64,000 bases of DNA. It comes from Rostrohypoxylon terebratum. Taxonomy: Eukaryota; Ascomycota; Sordariomycetes; Xylariales; Hypoxylaceae. Positions 24,027 to 36,369 of this stretch are shown piece after piece; the stretch's first letter is position 1; each line of letters starts with the position of its first letter. The stretch lies in assembly GCA_022497145.1 (NCBI GenBank), contig MU385906.1, forward strand, positions 160,636 to 224,635, in the 5' to 3' direction. The notes under the pieces are model-generated. The model made no database searches. It was not told the DNA's origin and saw nothing but the letters and a program-made list of their open reading frames with translations. The position numbers and the translations under genes are program-made.

Positions 24027-25575
24027 CTAAATCTTGACCCTCCACCCCTCCCCAGTCTTCCTCATTCTAGCCACCCTCGCCGCGCTCAAAAACCCCATCC
24101 CCACGATCAAGCACGCCCCAGTGAACCCCTGCGCGCCAAAGTACTTCCCATCCATGGCCCCGATGATAGCCCCGGCGATCGGGTTCCCGGTCAGCACGGC
24201 AAAACTCACAATCGTAAACACCATGCCCATGCGCGTTCCTTGCTTCCTCAGATCCGTCGTCAGGCTGCTCAGGCCCGCCGGGAAAAGGCTCTGCAGCGAG
24301 CCAGCCGCGATCCCGTACACGCAAGTCCAGCCGTACAGCTGCGCCGGCGTCTGCACGGCCATCCAAGCGAGCAGGCAAGCGCCGCACGCGAGACACGTCG
24401 GGATCATGACGTTGAGCGGGCCGACCTTATCGGCCAGGTAGTTCGGCAGCAGGCGTCCCACGATGCCGATGCCGTTCAGCACGAGCAGCAGGTTCAGCGA
24501 GTCGGTGTAGCTGAGCGAGGGCGCGATCGACGCCGACCGGCTGAACGCCGCCAGGTAGTAGAACCCGAAGTACACGCCCCAGAAGTTGAAGAACATGCCC
24601 ACCGCGTAGAACGTGTACTCGAGCTCCCGGAAGGCCGGCCACTCGACGAGCGAGCCCGCGCGCCGCGGCGGCAGCCGCGATTTCATGAATAGGATCGTGA
24701 AGCAGAGCGTGCCCAGCTGCACGAAGCCGATGGCGCGCACGGCCCAGCCGAAGCCCACCGAGGGCAGCAGCTGCCGCGCCATGGCGGGGAACACGAGCCC
24801 GCCGGTGACGGAGCCGCAGGCTACGATGCCGATGGCCAGGGAGCGCTTCTTGTTGAAGTACGTCGATACCGTGCTGATCGCGGGGCAAAAGATAAATCCC
24901 GAGCCGAGGCCCATGCAGATTCCTTGCGACAGGATGAGCTGCCAGTACTGCGTCGCCGCGGAGGTCGTGAAGATGCCTAAGGTCATGAACGCCGTTCCTA
25001 CGATCAGGACCGGGCGGAAGAAGCCTGCGTCTGTCATACGCCCCGTGAAGGTCCCGATGAAGAAGGTTAGGAAGACCTGGATCGAGCCGATCCAGGATAT
25101 GTCTGACTGGGCGCGCCCTAGGGTCGAGACATAGTACGTTTGGAAGACGCCGAAAGAGTTGATGAATCCCCATGTGTTCATAATGGCCAAGTGTCCGCAT
25201 AAGCCTATTTCATTCGTTATCATGAGTAGAGGTTTCTAGCATATTGGTGAGGAAGGGAAGCTTACAGGCTGTCCAAGCAACCCGGCCTCCGTCCGGCGGC
25301 GGCCCGGGGTTCCAGCTCGATTTTGTCGATATCCTACTCAGAACCCGGTTCAATGCTCCAGTCACGCCCTCGGCTTCTGTGTTGAGATTGGGTTCCGGTG
25401 GTATTTGCCAATCCTCCGCCACCTCGGCCGGACTTCTTTCCGTTTGTTCTTCATCTTTCCGTCGACTTGGGCACCCGTTCTCACACTGGTCGTGAGGGCG
25501 GATATGGTCATCTTGCTTCTCTATGTCTATTGGAAGCTCGCCATCACCATCGGTGGACGAGATAGAAGACGGCAT
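24027..25575 (-). CDS. MFS transporter, monocarboxylate-porter (MCT/Mch) type
   Basis: Exons 25575-25266 and 25204-24027 (61-bp intron) give 495 residues. A hydrophilic N-terminus of about 100 residues precedes 12 predicted membrane helices. The first helix begins after PDGGRVAW, the MCT-family signature, followed by NTWGFINSFGVFQTYY. The family (SLC16-like; yeast Mch proteins) moves monocarboxylates, riboflavin or other small organic solutes across plasma or vacuolar membranes; the substrate here cannot be told. The ATG at 25575 is the first in frame, since codons upstream are non-ATG. Coding sequence is much more GC-rich than its neighbours, which creates long antisense open frames. Confidence 0.9.
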
Positions 25576-27300
25576 TCCGTCTAGAACCCAATTGGTCTCC
25601 AAATCAACCAATTAAGTAGTATGAATCTCGATTCAATTTGTTTTCTTTTTTTTAATCTTTCGTTCTTTGTTTCTCTTGATCCGAATTATAAACAACAACT
25701 AACTTTTTCAATTAGTAACGAAAAAACAAAAAACGCCTAGGTGAGTCAATGCGATGAGACCCGCAAAGCCGTCCTCGGATATTTATCAGGGGGTTTCTTT
25801 TCACAAGCTTTGTTAGGACTTTAGCTCATATCCACAACTCGCATGGGGGAGACGGGAACTAACTATCAATGAGTCAAAAAGACGTCAAAATCTTGTGACG
25901 ATCGGTTTATTAGATCCAGATCCTCTGAGAAAACCAAAAAAAAATCTCGTTACATTTTACATATTCCAATTTCATTCCTCCCCCCCTGGTCTATACCCGT
26001 CGGCTATCGGGCTACTCGCAGCGCGAGCGGGAATCTCGCCTTCCTACCTAGGTAATATACAGATCCAATGGCGATAAAGCGGGGACAAGATGTCGGTGTT
26101 TGTACGGTTGTCAAAATATGTCAAAATATATTGATATAATATTCATGTAGACAAAAGGGCGCAAGTATGGTATCTTACAGTTATACAACATATAACCACT
26201 GGTCATGTTCTCTTCCATCACATCGGCCGGTGTGGAAATCATAGGAGCGGGAAGCACGCTTTATTATCACCCATCTCTTCGTCCAATGTAACTCTGGCTA
26301 AGGGATTTGAATTGACCTCTATGTAACCCAATCAACCATAGATCAGATCATTAGTAGGTACATATTTGAATCTGTAATCCGGGGCATCTTTCATCCTAGA
26401 CTAACGTGTTTTGTCAGCGATGGATTTACACGTTTCTTTCGCCTCCCTATGAGGTGCTCATATAACATGTAATTACCTGGTAGTCTACCTAGTCCTAGCT
26501 CTACATGTTATATTTCCGCGGAAATGAGCCATGAGGATAATTCTCAACCCCCCATCTACCAACGGCGTGCTATTCCCGAAACCGAAACCCACAAACGGAT
26601 GTGGGGCGCCCAACCGAACCCGTATTTCCCAGGTTGTTTTTGGCAAAGACTTTGACGAATGGAATGGGATCCCGCTGGATAGGAGGCTCCAATTCCCTAG
26701 CTGCCTAGCTACTTATGGGTAGGCACAATAATATCTGGAGAATGTCTAATTCGGATTTTACCTGGTCATTACTATGGACATCTCTTTGTTGATCAAAACT
26801 AGTACTCATATTACATATATCATGTAGAACTTCATCAATAAATGCCTTTGCAGGTATTTATTTGCTCCGATATCGCTGGCAACTCGGTTATTCGGTTCAA
26901 ACCTAGGACCTAGGTAACTAGATGGGATTTGTTCCATCCTACGCCGGGTTCATTTGCCATTGTAAAGCAAGGAGCAGATTTGTATCGTGAGATCGAAACA
27001 CGTGGGACAGAAGTTTTGAATTGCTCTCTAGGCAAATACACCTAGTGACATTTCTGCGATCTCGTACAGTAATTAAGTCGTAATGGTACATTAGGACAGA
27101 CGATCGACCAAAAAATTGCCATCATGTTGGACTTCATCTCTTCAGTCTCCTCCCATATACCTATTATCCCGTAAACAGAGGCAATAACCCCTTCTATAAT
27201 GGGCATCTTATTACATCTCAAGCAAACTTCTCGACAACTAGCAAATTAGGTCAGATACTCAGCAACGCGATTCCCACCTACGGCATGCTAGCCCTGTATT
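25576..27300. other. AT-rich gene-free stretch at the core/accessory boundary
   Basis: A 1.7-kb spacer without a supportable gene. It contains ACCTAGGT palindromes at 26046-26053 and 26908-26915, a poly-A tract near 25938-25946 and related TAGGTA motifs. It separates the dense conserved block on the left from the looser, lineage-variable block on the right. Confidence 0.55.
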
Positions 27301-30300
27301 TCAACCACGGAACAATGCGAAGTCCAATGGCCTCGATAACGCCCGCCGGATGTGTGAAGTGCCGTCACGCTTGCTAACAGAGTCGCGCACTTTGGATCGG
27401 CACACAGCCTTCTCGCACTGATTGTCGGACCAGCCGAGAGCCAGGTCGTCTGCCCACCAGGTCTTGGGCTTGCCATCCACCTTCAAGCTGATGAGGAGTG
27501 ATGTCAATCGCTCGAAGCCCGTGAACTTGACTGGGAGAAGTTTGCAGTGGCTCAACGAAGGGCACGCTGGAACCTCCATTGTATACAAGACGGCTTCCGT
27601 CTCTCGCTGAGCTGCCGGATCGTAACGCATTCCCGTAAAGTTAAAAATGCATGGGGAGTCTGTAGAGTTGCAACCAAGGCTGAAACCGTTGAAGTTGAAT
27701 GGGAAACAGTCTGAAGACGTCTGGGGTCCGACACTGATCTGTGCTGGCGCATCAGGATTAGATACGTTAGACAGGGGTGGAGGTGTAAACTGGATCATCA
27801 GGTTTCCGGAAGAAGGGTCATATGGCGGGGGAGGTGGTGGAAGAACAGCGAATCCGGGAGAGAAGTAGAACCGGTGGTATGGGCTGAACAAGGGCATTGG
27901 CCCGACATTGGGGTCCGAACCCGATCCAAGAGGTGGAAGGTCATCGAACTAGCGATAAAGTTAGTTGTCGCGTACGTCAAGACCGTTGGTGACATGATCT
28001 CCATTGCTTACATTGAATGTGAAGTCACCCACGTCCGCTCGGTTGCCACAAGCAGATGGTGAGGGACTCTCACTACTAGTGGACGATTGGGATTGAGAAA
28101 TTGAATTGGGTGATCGTAGGACTGTTGACCAGGTGGATGGACCAGGCAGTTCGATGTTGTCTCGAGCAGAGAAGGCGTATTCCCCGGAAGGAGTCGATGT
28201 GGCATCCGGTCCTGTCCCAGCTGTTGCGACTTGGGCACACCAGGAAAAGGTCCGTGATGCCATAGTTAGTGTGGTCATGGATACACATCCCACGGACCCA
28301 GTGGAATATTGAGATAGAGCTGCAGCAGGCGTCTCCGCCTGTGCTGGGGAAACCGGTGCTGGGAAACTAGGCATAGGCGAAAGAGAGATTTGAGGCTCGG
28401 TGGGAGTTACACTCCATCCACTGCTTGGAACGCCGCCAGTTGGTAGAGCTCCCGACTGATCGCATGGCGTTGAGCCGCTTTGGAGCTGAGCCACTACATG
28501 ACATAAGAGTTAGTTGTGACTTTCAACTAATGGATAGTTGGCCTATTCATACCTGTTGCAGTTGGAGTGACAATAGTCACAGTGTGTGTTGGGAGGCCTT
28601 GTCCAGCGCCAACACCAGCCCCAGATTGAGGTGTTGGGTGCATACCTCCGTATCCACCAGCGGGAGGAGAGTCGGTGAGAATTCCCGCCCCGGAGCCGCT
28701 GCCTTGACCTTGGCCAGCACCAGCACCAGAACCAGACCCAGCTCCTTGACCAGATCCTTGACCAGGTGCTACGGCGGATCCAGAGCCAGAGCCTACGGAC
28801 TGCTGTCCGGCAGGGTTTCCCCCGTATCCACCTGGAGTGGCGGCACCTTGGCCAGCGCCGTTCGGTGACGAGAGACCTTGTCCTCCTGCACCGCCATTAG
28901 GTCCTGCTGATCCGCCTTGAGGGATATAAACCGTAACGGTTGGCTCAGCGGCACCACCTCCATTGTTAGGACCATTGCCACCATTGTTGCCTCCATTGCC
29001 TCCGTTGCCTCCGTTGTTTCCTCCTTGCCCACCATTGCCGCCATTGTTGGGCGCCTCTGGCAATCCCCCAGCAGAGACGGTGTGTGAGGGTGGCTGACCT
29101 CCGCTGCCCCCATTGCCATTACCATTGCCATTCCCGCTGCCGCTGCCGCTGCCACTTCCATTGGGACCACCATTGGAACCTCCGTTACCACCATTACCGC
29201 CCCCATTGCTTCCAGGTACCCCAGATGGGTTTCCAAGAACAGTGATAGTGACCGCAGTTGGTAAGGAACCACTACCTCCATTGGCTCCGCTTGGTCCGTT
29301 GTTGACGCCAGTGACAGTGACAGTACCGGGATATGAACCTGAAGCTGAACCCGAGCCGTTTTCGGGGCATGGCGTTGCTCCTTGACCTTGTGCGCCTCCG
29401 GGATTGCCCACCGAAGCGCCTGGTCCACCTACTGTGACCGTCTGAGGGACACCTTGACCACCTGCACCACCTGCACCTGAGCCGCCTGAGATGTTCGAAG
29501 GACCTGAGCTGTTAGTGTGATATTCTATTAACACAATAAATGATAATCTTACCTCCTGCACCCCCCGCACCTCCTGCTCCTGCGCCGTTGCCTGCCGCCT
29601 GTCCTGGTGCTGTCACAGTCAAGGTATGGGGGACGCCCTGTCCACCGGGGCCTCCGGCTCCGCCGGGTCCAGACCCACCTACAGAGTTGCTTGGGTATGC
29701 ACCTGGAGCTGTGAAAGTGATCGTCTCAGGGACACCGGGAGTGATGCCCGTACCGGTGACAGTAAGAACAAGAGTGGTAGGTTCCTCTGTGCAGGGAAAA
29801 TTATTTGGGTTATTGTTGGAGTTGCTTGGCGAGCCACCTGGCGCTGTCAGAGTGACGGTATAAACGGGACTATTACCTGGTGACCCCCCAGGACTTCCAC
29901 TACCGGGACCACCATTGCCAGAACCCCCGTTACCAGGACCTCCCTGGCCAGATCCTCCGGAACCTCCAGCACCTCCAGCACCTCCAGCAGGGTTGCTTGC
30001 AGAACCCTCTGGCGCCGTCACAGTAATTGTCCCAGGAAGACCCTGTGCACCAGCACCACCAGTACCGCTCGCGGGGTTGTTCCCGGACTCGCTCCCCTCT
30101 GGGCATGGCGAAGACTCGGGGTTGGACGAGCCTCCCGGAGCAGTTATAGTGATAGTCTGAGGGTTACCTTGTCCACCAGCGCCACCATTCCCAGGAGATC
30201 CGTTCCCACAAGATCCACTTCCTGAGGATCCATTTGTAGAGCTTCCACTACCAGAGCCTTCAGGATTCCCGGAGCTTCCAGAGCCACCGGCAGGGTTGCT

Positions 30301-31712
30301 TGGCGACCCATTTGGTGCAGTCACAGTGATGGTCTGAAGTCCGGTTTGACTACCAGGACTTCCAGCACCTCCGGGGCCTCCGGGGCCTGAGCCTCCCGAC
30401 CCTCCAGGTCCAGTAGCAGCTGGTGCAGTCAATGTGATTGTCTGAGGGGCACCCTGTCCACCTGGGCCTCCTTGACCAGCGCCTCCAGGACCGCTACCGG
30501 TTTGTGATGGTGCGGGCCAAATAGTGACCTCGGAAATTCCTTGGCCGCCTGGACCACCGAGGGTGGCTGTAGATTCGCATGGAGTTGTGGTACCGGCTGT
30601 CTGAGGGTTCCCTGTGCCACCTGGGCCACCGTTCGAACCTCCATTCGAGCCACCGTTTGAACTGCCGTTAGGACCACCGCTTGATCCCCCATTAGGTCCG
30701 CCGCCCTGAGAGCCTGTGCCTGCGCCTGAGCTTGAACCCGAGCCCGCACCTGAACCTGATCCTGCAGAACCCCCTGGGGTTCCCGAGGGCCATACAACAA
30801 CAATAGTCTCAGAACTTTCTGGTTCGTTTTGTCCACCTTGACCAGCACCAGCACCACTAGGTGATAACCCGGGAGCTGTGATTGTGATGGTACCAAAGGG
30901 AGGGCTTCCCCCATTCCCTGCATTGCCTCCGGCGGGAACGGTTTCAGTCACAGGATAATGGGTGGGTGAAGAGGAGATTCCAAATGGACCTGGACCGGGG
31001 TAACTAGCCGAAGCACCCGTAGGATGGATGCTTTGCCCTCCAGCGCCGCCGTTGTTGCCAGGAACATTGGCAGATGATGGCGAACCATTGTTAGGGCTCA
31101 CAATAGTGTAAGTGAAAAGGGCAGTTGAGGAACCGGCCGCACCGGCAGGAGGAAGAGTAATGGTGAGGAAGTCAGTAGACCAGGGAACATTGCCGGATGA
31201 CTCGGTGCTGCAAGGAATAGTGAGTGTTCTAGATGGGTTCCAGACGGTTGGAGACATAGATGGTTGAAAAGCACCAGAACTTGAACCAAAGCCACCGGGG
31301 ACACCTTGACCAGATCCACCGTTTTGACCAGATCCTGGAACAAAGGTAGATACAACAGTAGAAACGACAGTAGAGACAACGGTGGGAAGAACAGCAGGAG
31401 TGACAGTGACGGAAACGGTAGTGGTATCGTGAAGAGGGCAGGTTTCGGCCCCATTGCCACCGTTGCCGTTGCCGTTGCCATTTCCGCTCCCACTCCCACT
31501 CCCGCTTGCGCTACCGCTACCAGCGGTTGAATGTCTGGCAGTGGTATGTCAGTATTTCTAAGGGAGTCATAGAATAGAGCCAATTGAACTTGTAAATTAG
31601 TCTAATAATCGGTCAATCAACCAATCACTCACCCGTTACCATACTGTTGGGCCATGGTAGATCCCACGAGCCCAAGGGCCCCTAGGACGCCCGGAAGGGC
31701 GTTGACTCGCAT
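27301..31712 (-). CDS. Large secreted Gly-rich repeat protein with Cys-containing C-terminal domain
   Basis: Five exons (31712-31633, 31534-29553, 29503-28553, 28493-28012, 27948-27301) keep phase throughout and give 1380 residues. Residues 1-20 look like a signal peptide ending near TMAQ. A Thr/Val-rich segment with two Cys follows, then roughly 10 imperfect units (about residues 150-990) alternating Gly/Ser/Asn/Pro-rich linkers (GGAGGQG) with short strands of the type TITVTAPGGSPSN. A Ser/Pro-rich linker leads to a C-terminal domain (about 1130-1380) beginning FNFDDLPPLG and containing several Cys and aromatic residues, a module I associate with fungal secreted proteins. No GPI signal or membrane anchor is visible. 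Probably a cell-wall or matrix protein; function unproven. Confidence 0.75.
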
Positions 31713-33242
31713 TGTTGGTATAACCTGCAGTCCAGATTATGCTGAATAGGTGGGTGAAATATCGGCTAATGAATGACGATAGTTGGTAGAAGCAGGGTGG
31801 TGAGAAGAGATAGAGAGAGGTTGGAAAGGGATGGAAAAAAGTGAGAAGTCGAGAGAATTGGGATGGGGGTGAGAGGGTGAGGGGAATTTCCCTGAAACAC
31901 AGCGTCTATTGTGCTTTCCTGCCCAACATTGGATGAAATTCTGACGATTGGTGGAGTAACTGGAAGGTGCCCAGGGGATTCAGGGCTATCATCATGTAAT
32001 TGTGTCATAGTATACACAATTAGGAAATTGAAACCCTTCGAAGTTGAGTCTATTACCATGGAATATCCACTCTATAAGTTTGTTTTCTCCTGCTCCTTCC
32101 CATGTCTTCACACGATATCTATGGGTGAAGTCGTACTTGTAGAAGTAAAATCTCGACAATAGACGGGAACTCACAGATGTTTCTATGAGGCAATTATGGT
32201 TGAATTCGTGATCATGTATTGCCGTCGGGAGACTTCAGAACGTGTTAGGTTGTGTGAAACGAGTATCCGCCCTATATCAACACGTCATCTTCAATGGGTA
32301 TGTGTGCGTAGAACGCATTCTGTCGATGCTTTCCCGCAGATAGAAAGTGTTTGTCTTGTAAACGGTAGGTGAGGATAGAAGATGGTTTCTACTTGCAGGT
32401 CACACTCCGAGCTCATCCATGGATGTTTGTGTTGTACAAAAATGACGTGGAAATGACAGCTAGCACTTTCCAAAATGTGAGTAAGCTTAAGAATTTGCCT
32501 CTTCTCGGCAGCAGCTGCATGATCAAGTATAGTTCCATAGACTTTGTGGCCGTCACTTCCCATCCTCGAAACCTTATTTATGACTCTTGGATCTCTTAGG
32601 TAAGAACCTGAGTAGAGCTCCCTCAATGATGAAGTCGATGCTGTTGTATAAGGTTTAGTGTCCATCTTAAGACTTAAGTATTTAAGGAAAGAGGGGAGGT
32701 GGATGAGAGCGTGTGAAACAGGTTGAGATCTTGTTAGAAGATGAATTACTCGATGTCTACCAGGTAAATTTGGTTGAGAAAGTCACTAGGACCTTGAGTG
32801 AGTGAGAGGTAAGTCCATTGCAGATGGAAATTCCGAAGGACGAAGCACTTGCCCGCAAATTTTGAGCTAACGTGGACTCATTGGTCATAAATAGCAAGTA
32901 CATATGTACGTTATTCACCTGAATGTTCCTGCAGAGATTAGGTAGGTAAGTGATGAATATTTGATCTTCAATGTCTGGCTCCGCTGCTTCCGCGTGGGCA
33001 TATAAGTGATACAGCAATCTAGCATGTAGGTAAGGACTTGCTCTGGTAGATTTGCGTTTATATGCTGCACATACATTGTGTACGGTGAATCTAAAAGAAT
33101 AGCGTTCTTCATAAAGTCCTATTCGACCAGAGAAGCAAGTTGCTAGAATGTTTTAGAAACCTCAAACTCAAACACTTGATGCTGAGAAAAGAAGCCTAAA
33201 CGTATATCTCGTCAATTGTCAATCCAACCCGGCGTTGCATAA
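31713..33242. other. Upstream region of the Gly-rich gene; weak coding traces
   Basis: A 1.53-kb stretch with no complete gene. The part near 31713-32050 should be the promoter and leader of the secreted repeat protein. The part at 32288-33160 has coding-like minus-strand segments listed separately. Confidence 0.5.
32288..33160 (-). other. Possible unrecognised or decayed gene
   Basis: On the minus strand a frame is open from about 33160 to 32931 (with ILATCFSGRIGLYEERYSFRF and ARLLYHLYAHAEAAEPDIED) and ends at a usable donor GTGAATAAC. Further downstream, 32665-32291 is open for 124 codons with a charged helical middle (AAAEKRQILKLTHILESAS). I could not join them into a convincing model or find a start, and I recognise no family. 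This may be a decayed gene, a gene with several introns, or chance. Confidence 0.25.
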
Positions 33243-34239
33243 TCATACGGGATTATACACATATGGTGGCGGAGGCTCGTCAGGGTCATGTTCCTGCGAA
33301 TTGACTGGAGCGGTGGCAGGAGCAGCAGGGACAACAGGGACAGATGGTTCTCTCGCCTGTTTCTCAAGCTTAATCGTCCATAATGCGGCGCCTGAGGTGG
33401 AAGTTAATAGGAAGAAGAGAGATAGGATGGGTACGAGCTCGAGCAACATTGCTATTGTGCCAAACCACGTGTACTCCCACATTCTATTTCTGATCTCATT
33501 CTTGCGCTCCTTCTTTGTCAAACCTCTCAGATCGAACCATCTATAATGTGCAAATGTCCCTAATCGAGCACCGGTAATTATGATGAAGGCCGGGGTTCCA
33601 ACATAGGGGATGAGGTTGAGGGGTAGAAATACGATCAGCTCGACAATCTGGACTAAACTCCACGGTTGGTAGACAGCGGGGCTAGTCGGCTTTCCGAGTT
33701 TCTTGACGGAGTTAGCTGCATCAGGAAATAGGAGTCGGTGCGGCGCAACGAGGCTATCGAGACCGTTATCTAAGAGAGTCGCCTAGTATGTAACTGTCAG
33801 CACCAACATCACAACCAAAGACTTTCCTACCAACACAGAATCTGAATCGGACAGGTAATCTCATATAAAGTAAACCTACATCGAAAACATCCACGCGACA
33901 TTCATCCACAAAGAAGCCTTCAAACAGGCCCTGAATAATGACAAGACCTTCGCCCAAAACCAGAACAACCGCGTTGATCCACGCGCCCCAGCCGTGGAAT
34001 ATGGCTAAGAAGGCATATTGAGGCAGAAATGCAAATGTAAAGAGGATGAAATATACTAGGAATGATATGACAGAGAGCGGAAGCAATCGACCGGCGAATA
34101 GCGGATAATATGCCGGATGACGTAGAAAGTAGTAGATGCCTCGTAGAGGATATGAAGCAGCTATCAATGCTCGAGAGAGGTAGGATATAGGTCGTTCCAG
34201 CGATCGCATGGGCCGAGGGAGGCGATTTTGGGACTCCAT
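33243..34239 (-). CDS. EI24/Lds-like multi-pass membrane protein
   Basis: Exons 34239-33880 and 33782-33243 (97-bp intron) give 299 residues. ATG 34239 is used because the longer frame upstream starts only with TTG. There are about four to five membrane segments (for example LLPLSVISFLVYFILFTFAF and VQIVELIVFLPLNLIPYVGT), and the pattern and NLIPYVGTPAFII motif match fungal EI24-domain proteins related to yeast outer-spore-wall/lipid-droplet proteins Lds1, Lds2 and Rrt8. The C-terminal tail ends in PPPPYVYNPV, which contains a PPxY motif able to bind WW domains of Rsp5/Nedd4-type ubiquitin ligases. The exact role is unknown; an endomembrane or lipid-droplet location is inferred from relatives. 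Confidence 0.75.
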
Positions 34240-34852
34240 ATCATTGCGACTCGACGTTAGAATGGTGAGTGAAATGGTTGCCTGCGTAAAGAATTGTCGC
34301 CTTGTCCTTCGAGATTGTAGTAAGCTTGTGGGTTTGGGGGGATGAGGGATGACGACGATTTTATCGATAAAAAACCTCGGCAAATGAGGTCATTTCACAG
34401 AGGATCCACATAAAATGCATTACATAAGGCACTTATGCAGGTACAAATTATTACATCATCCTAGATGGAGTCAACAATAACATATCTACGTCATACCAGG
34501 GTTCATACACATAGAGACCACGTTATGTAGATTATATGTATTTCAGAAATCATCGATGACTGATGTCAAGCATCCCTATCCTTATCAGACAAGCCCTATG
34601 GAGGTATTCAGAGTCGGATGCGTCCGAGTGGTAGCACATCTGAAACCATACTCGATACCCAACAGAGCTCAAGCCTAACGCCTACGCAAATATCTTCCGA
34701 AGCACTATGCTGATTCCCCTAACTCCTTCTTCATCACGCCGTCAAGTCATCAATACAGCCTTTGTATCCTTAAAAGAAGATTGCAGACTAAGTGCTCCAG
34801 CACCTCACTGAAAGGAAGCACGAAAGATGCCTCCACCGACCGCACATAGCTA
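34240..34852. other. Intergenic region
   Basis: A 613-bp AT-rich spacer upstream of the EI24-like gene and downstream of the FAD oxidase. No gene or repeat is supportable. Confidence 0.5.
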
Positions 34853-36369
34853 TTAATCCGCCAATATGGACTGGGGGTTCTCGAAAAGGTTGCCGGGGTC
34901 ATATTTCTTCTTCATCATCCAGAGGAGTCTGCTCGTTTGCCCGAAATACAGCTTATGCGCTTGTTCTCGGGTAAGGCTAGGATCGGTGTAGTTGGAGTAC
35001 GCGCCGCAACCCTTCAGGTTCGACGTGATGGATTCGGCCACTCCATTGATGAAATCGATACCTTCCTGCGGGAACTCTTCGTCGTTTTTCGCGAAGCCGT
35101 GTATCTGGATGACCCAGCATGATTTTCGGTGGGCGAACGCAGAGAAGTCTAGACCCTTCTCGTTAATTTGACTATCACTGCCGCCGTACAAATCGAGTAA
35201 GATGAAGTAGCCGATGGTAGGATGGGGCCCTTTATTAAGGAGGTACGAGAAGAAAGTCTCCGCCGCTCTCTTAGTAAATCCTGGTTCGGGTACCACAACA
35301 CTCTTAGCGAAGAAATTGACATGTTCTTGGTAAACAGCTGAAGGGTCAGTCTCGATATCTTGACTCTGGTTGAGACTTTTGACTGATGCAAGCCAATCAT
35401 GTTGTGTGATAAGAGTGTCATTCTCCTCAGGAATCTCACTTGTTAAACTTGGTAGAATGTTCTTTTCCAAGGTCTCCAAGGATCCTAAGTAGGTTCCATC
35501 TAAGGAAAAGTGGTTGTGGGATACATTTAGCTGTAGTCCCAGATTCCGATCAACGACGTCTGAGTGCACTACCTCTTGTATGTGCCTCAGCGCCCTCACG
35601 GCGCTTTTGATACTCCTTGTCGCATCATTGATCTTGATTGACCAGTGAAACACAGCCTCGGGTGCTGGGACTGTGTCAAGGTAAAATGACTTGACAATCC
35701 CGAACGAGTCAGCCGCGCCTCTCATAGCCTTAATTTGGTGTTCCTGTTAGCCAAGGTGTTTTACATACGGTACAGGCTCGATAGAACTCGGTAACTTACG
35801 TAGAAGAGATCTGCGTTCTTGTCCTGACTGCAATACATGCTACTGCCATCTGCAAGGATTACCTGCATTCCCACAATACGATCCATCGCCAGACCCCAGG
35901 CACGGGAGAACATACCAAATCCGCCGTGCGTAAAATGGCCCCCTATACCAACTCCTGCGCAGGTTCCGTGGGGAAGAGCTCGCTTCCTATCGAAATCCAC
36001 GTATATAGCCTTGGCTAGATTGCCTAGTCGCACTCCGCAGTCAATCACGACGGGGTCGCTTTCGGTAAGGTGAAATTGGAATCGCCTCATGTCTATAACC
36101 ATCGCGCCGTCTACGCCCCCAATACTATGAGAGGCGTACGAGTGCCCACCGGACCGAGCTTGAACTTTAAGTCCATGACGGCGTGCACAGTCAAGGGCTT
36201 TTTGGATATCCTCGAAGGTGTTAGGGATCACGATGACTGCAGGTGTAAATCGGAGACGGATATTGTAAGGTGTCGAATAAATAGCCCACTCGGGGTCCGA
36301 GGGACCTTTGCATGGAACATTCGCATTAGCGAGTTGGCTAAAAACAGACTCGGAGCGAGCAGGTTCCAT
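34853..36369 (-). CDS. FAD-linked oxidoreductase, berberine-bridge/glucooligosaccharide-oxidase type
   Basis: Exons 36369-35800 and 35728-34853 (71-bp intron, GTAAGT) give 481 residues. A PCMH-type FAD-binding domain (about residues 30-215) carries ARSGGHSY with His76 and GTCAGVGIGGH with Cys137, the pair that holds FAD through two covalent bonds in this family. The second half has the substrate fold and the C-terminal BBE segment (YSNYTDPSLT, KYDPGNLFENPQSI). Relatives oxidise sugars, oligosaccharides or secondary-metabolite intermediates with O2, giving H2O2. Most relatives are secreted; this model has no signal peptide, starting MEPARSESVF. Either the enzyme is intracellular or a 5' exon was missed. 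No biosynthetic core enzyme lies nearby. Confidence 0.88.

Noticed and set aside
24427..25200. A 257-codon minus-strand open frame rich in Arg, His and Leu
   Set aside because: It is a shifted frame inside the GC-rich MFS transporter exon, where stops are rare by composition.
28793..30923. Several long open frames on both strands over the Gly-rich gene
   Set aside because: Repetitive GC-rich codons produce stop-free frames in all directions; only the spliced minus-strand model has a signal peptide, phase-consistent introns and a Cys domain.
28600..31000. Regularly spaced direct repeats that could recall a CRISPR array
   Set aside because: The repeats are degenerate protein-coding units of varying length in a eukaryotic gene with introns.
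24027..36369. A secondary-metabolite cluster made of the MFS transporter and the FAD oxidase
   Set aside because: They are separated by unrelated genes and no PKS, NRPS, terpene synthase, prenyltransferase or pathway regulator is present.
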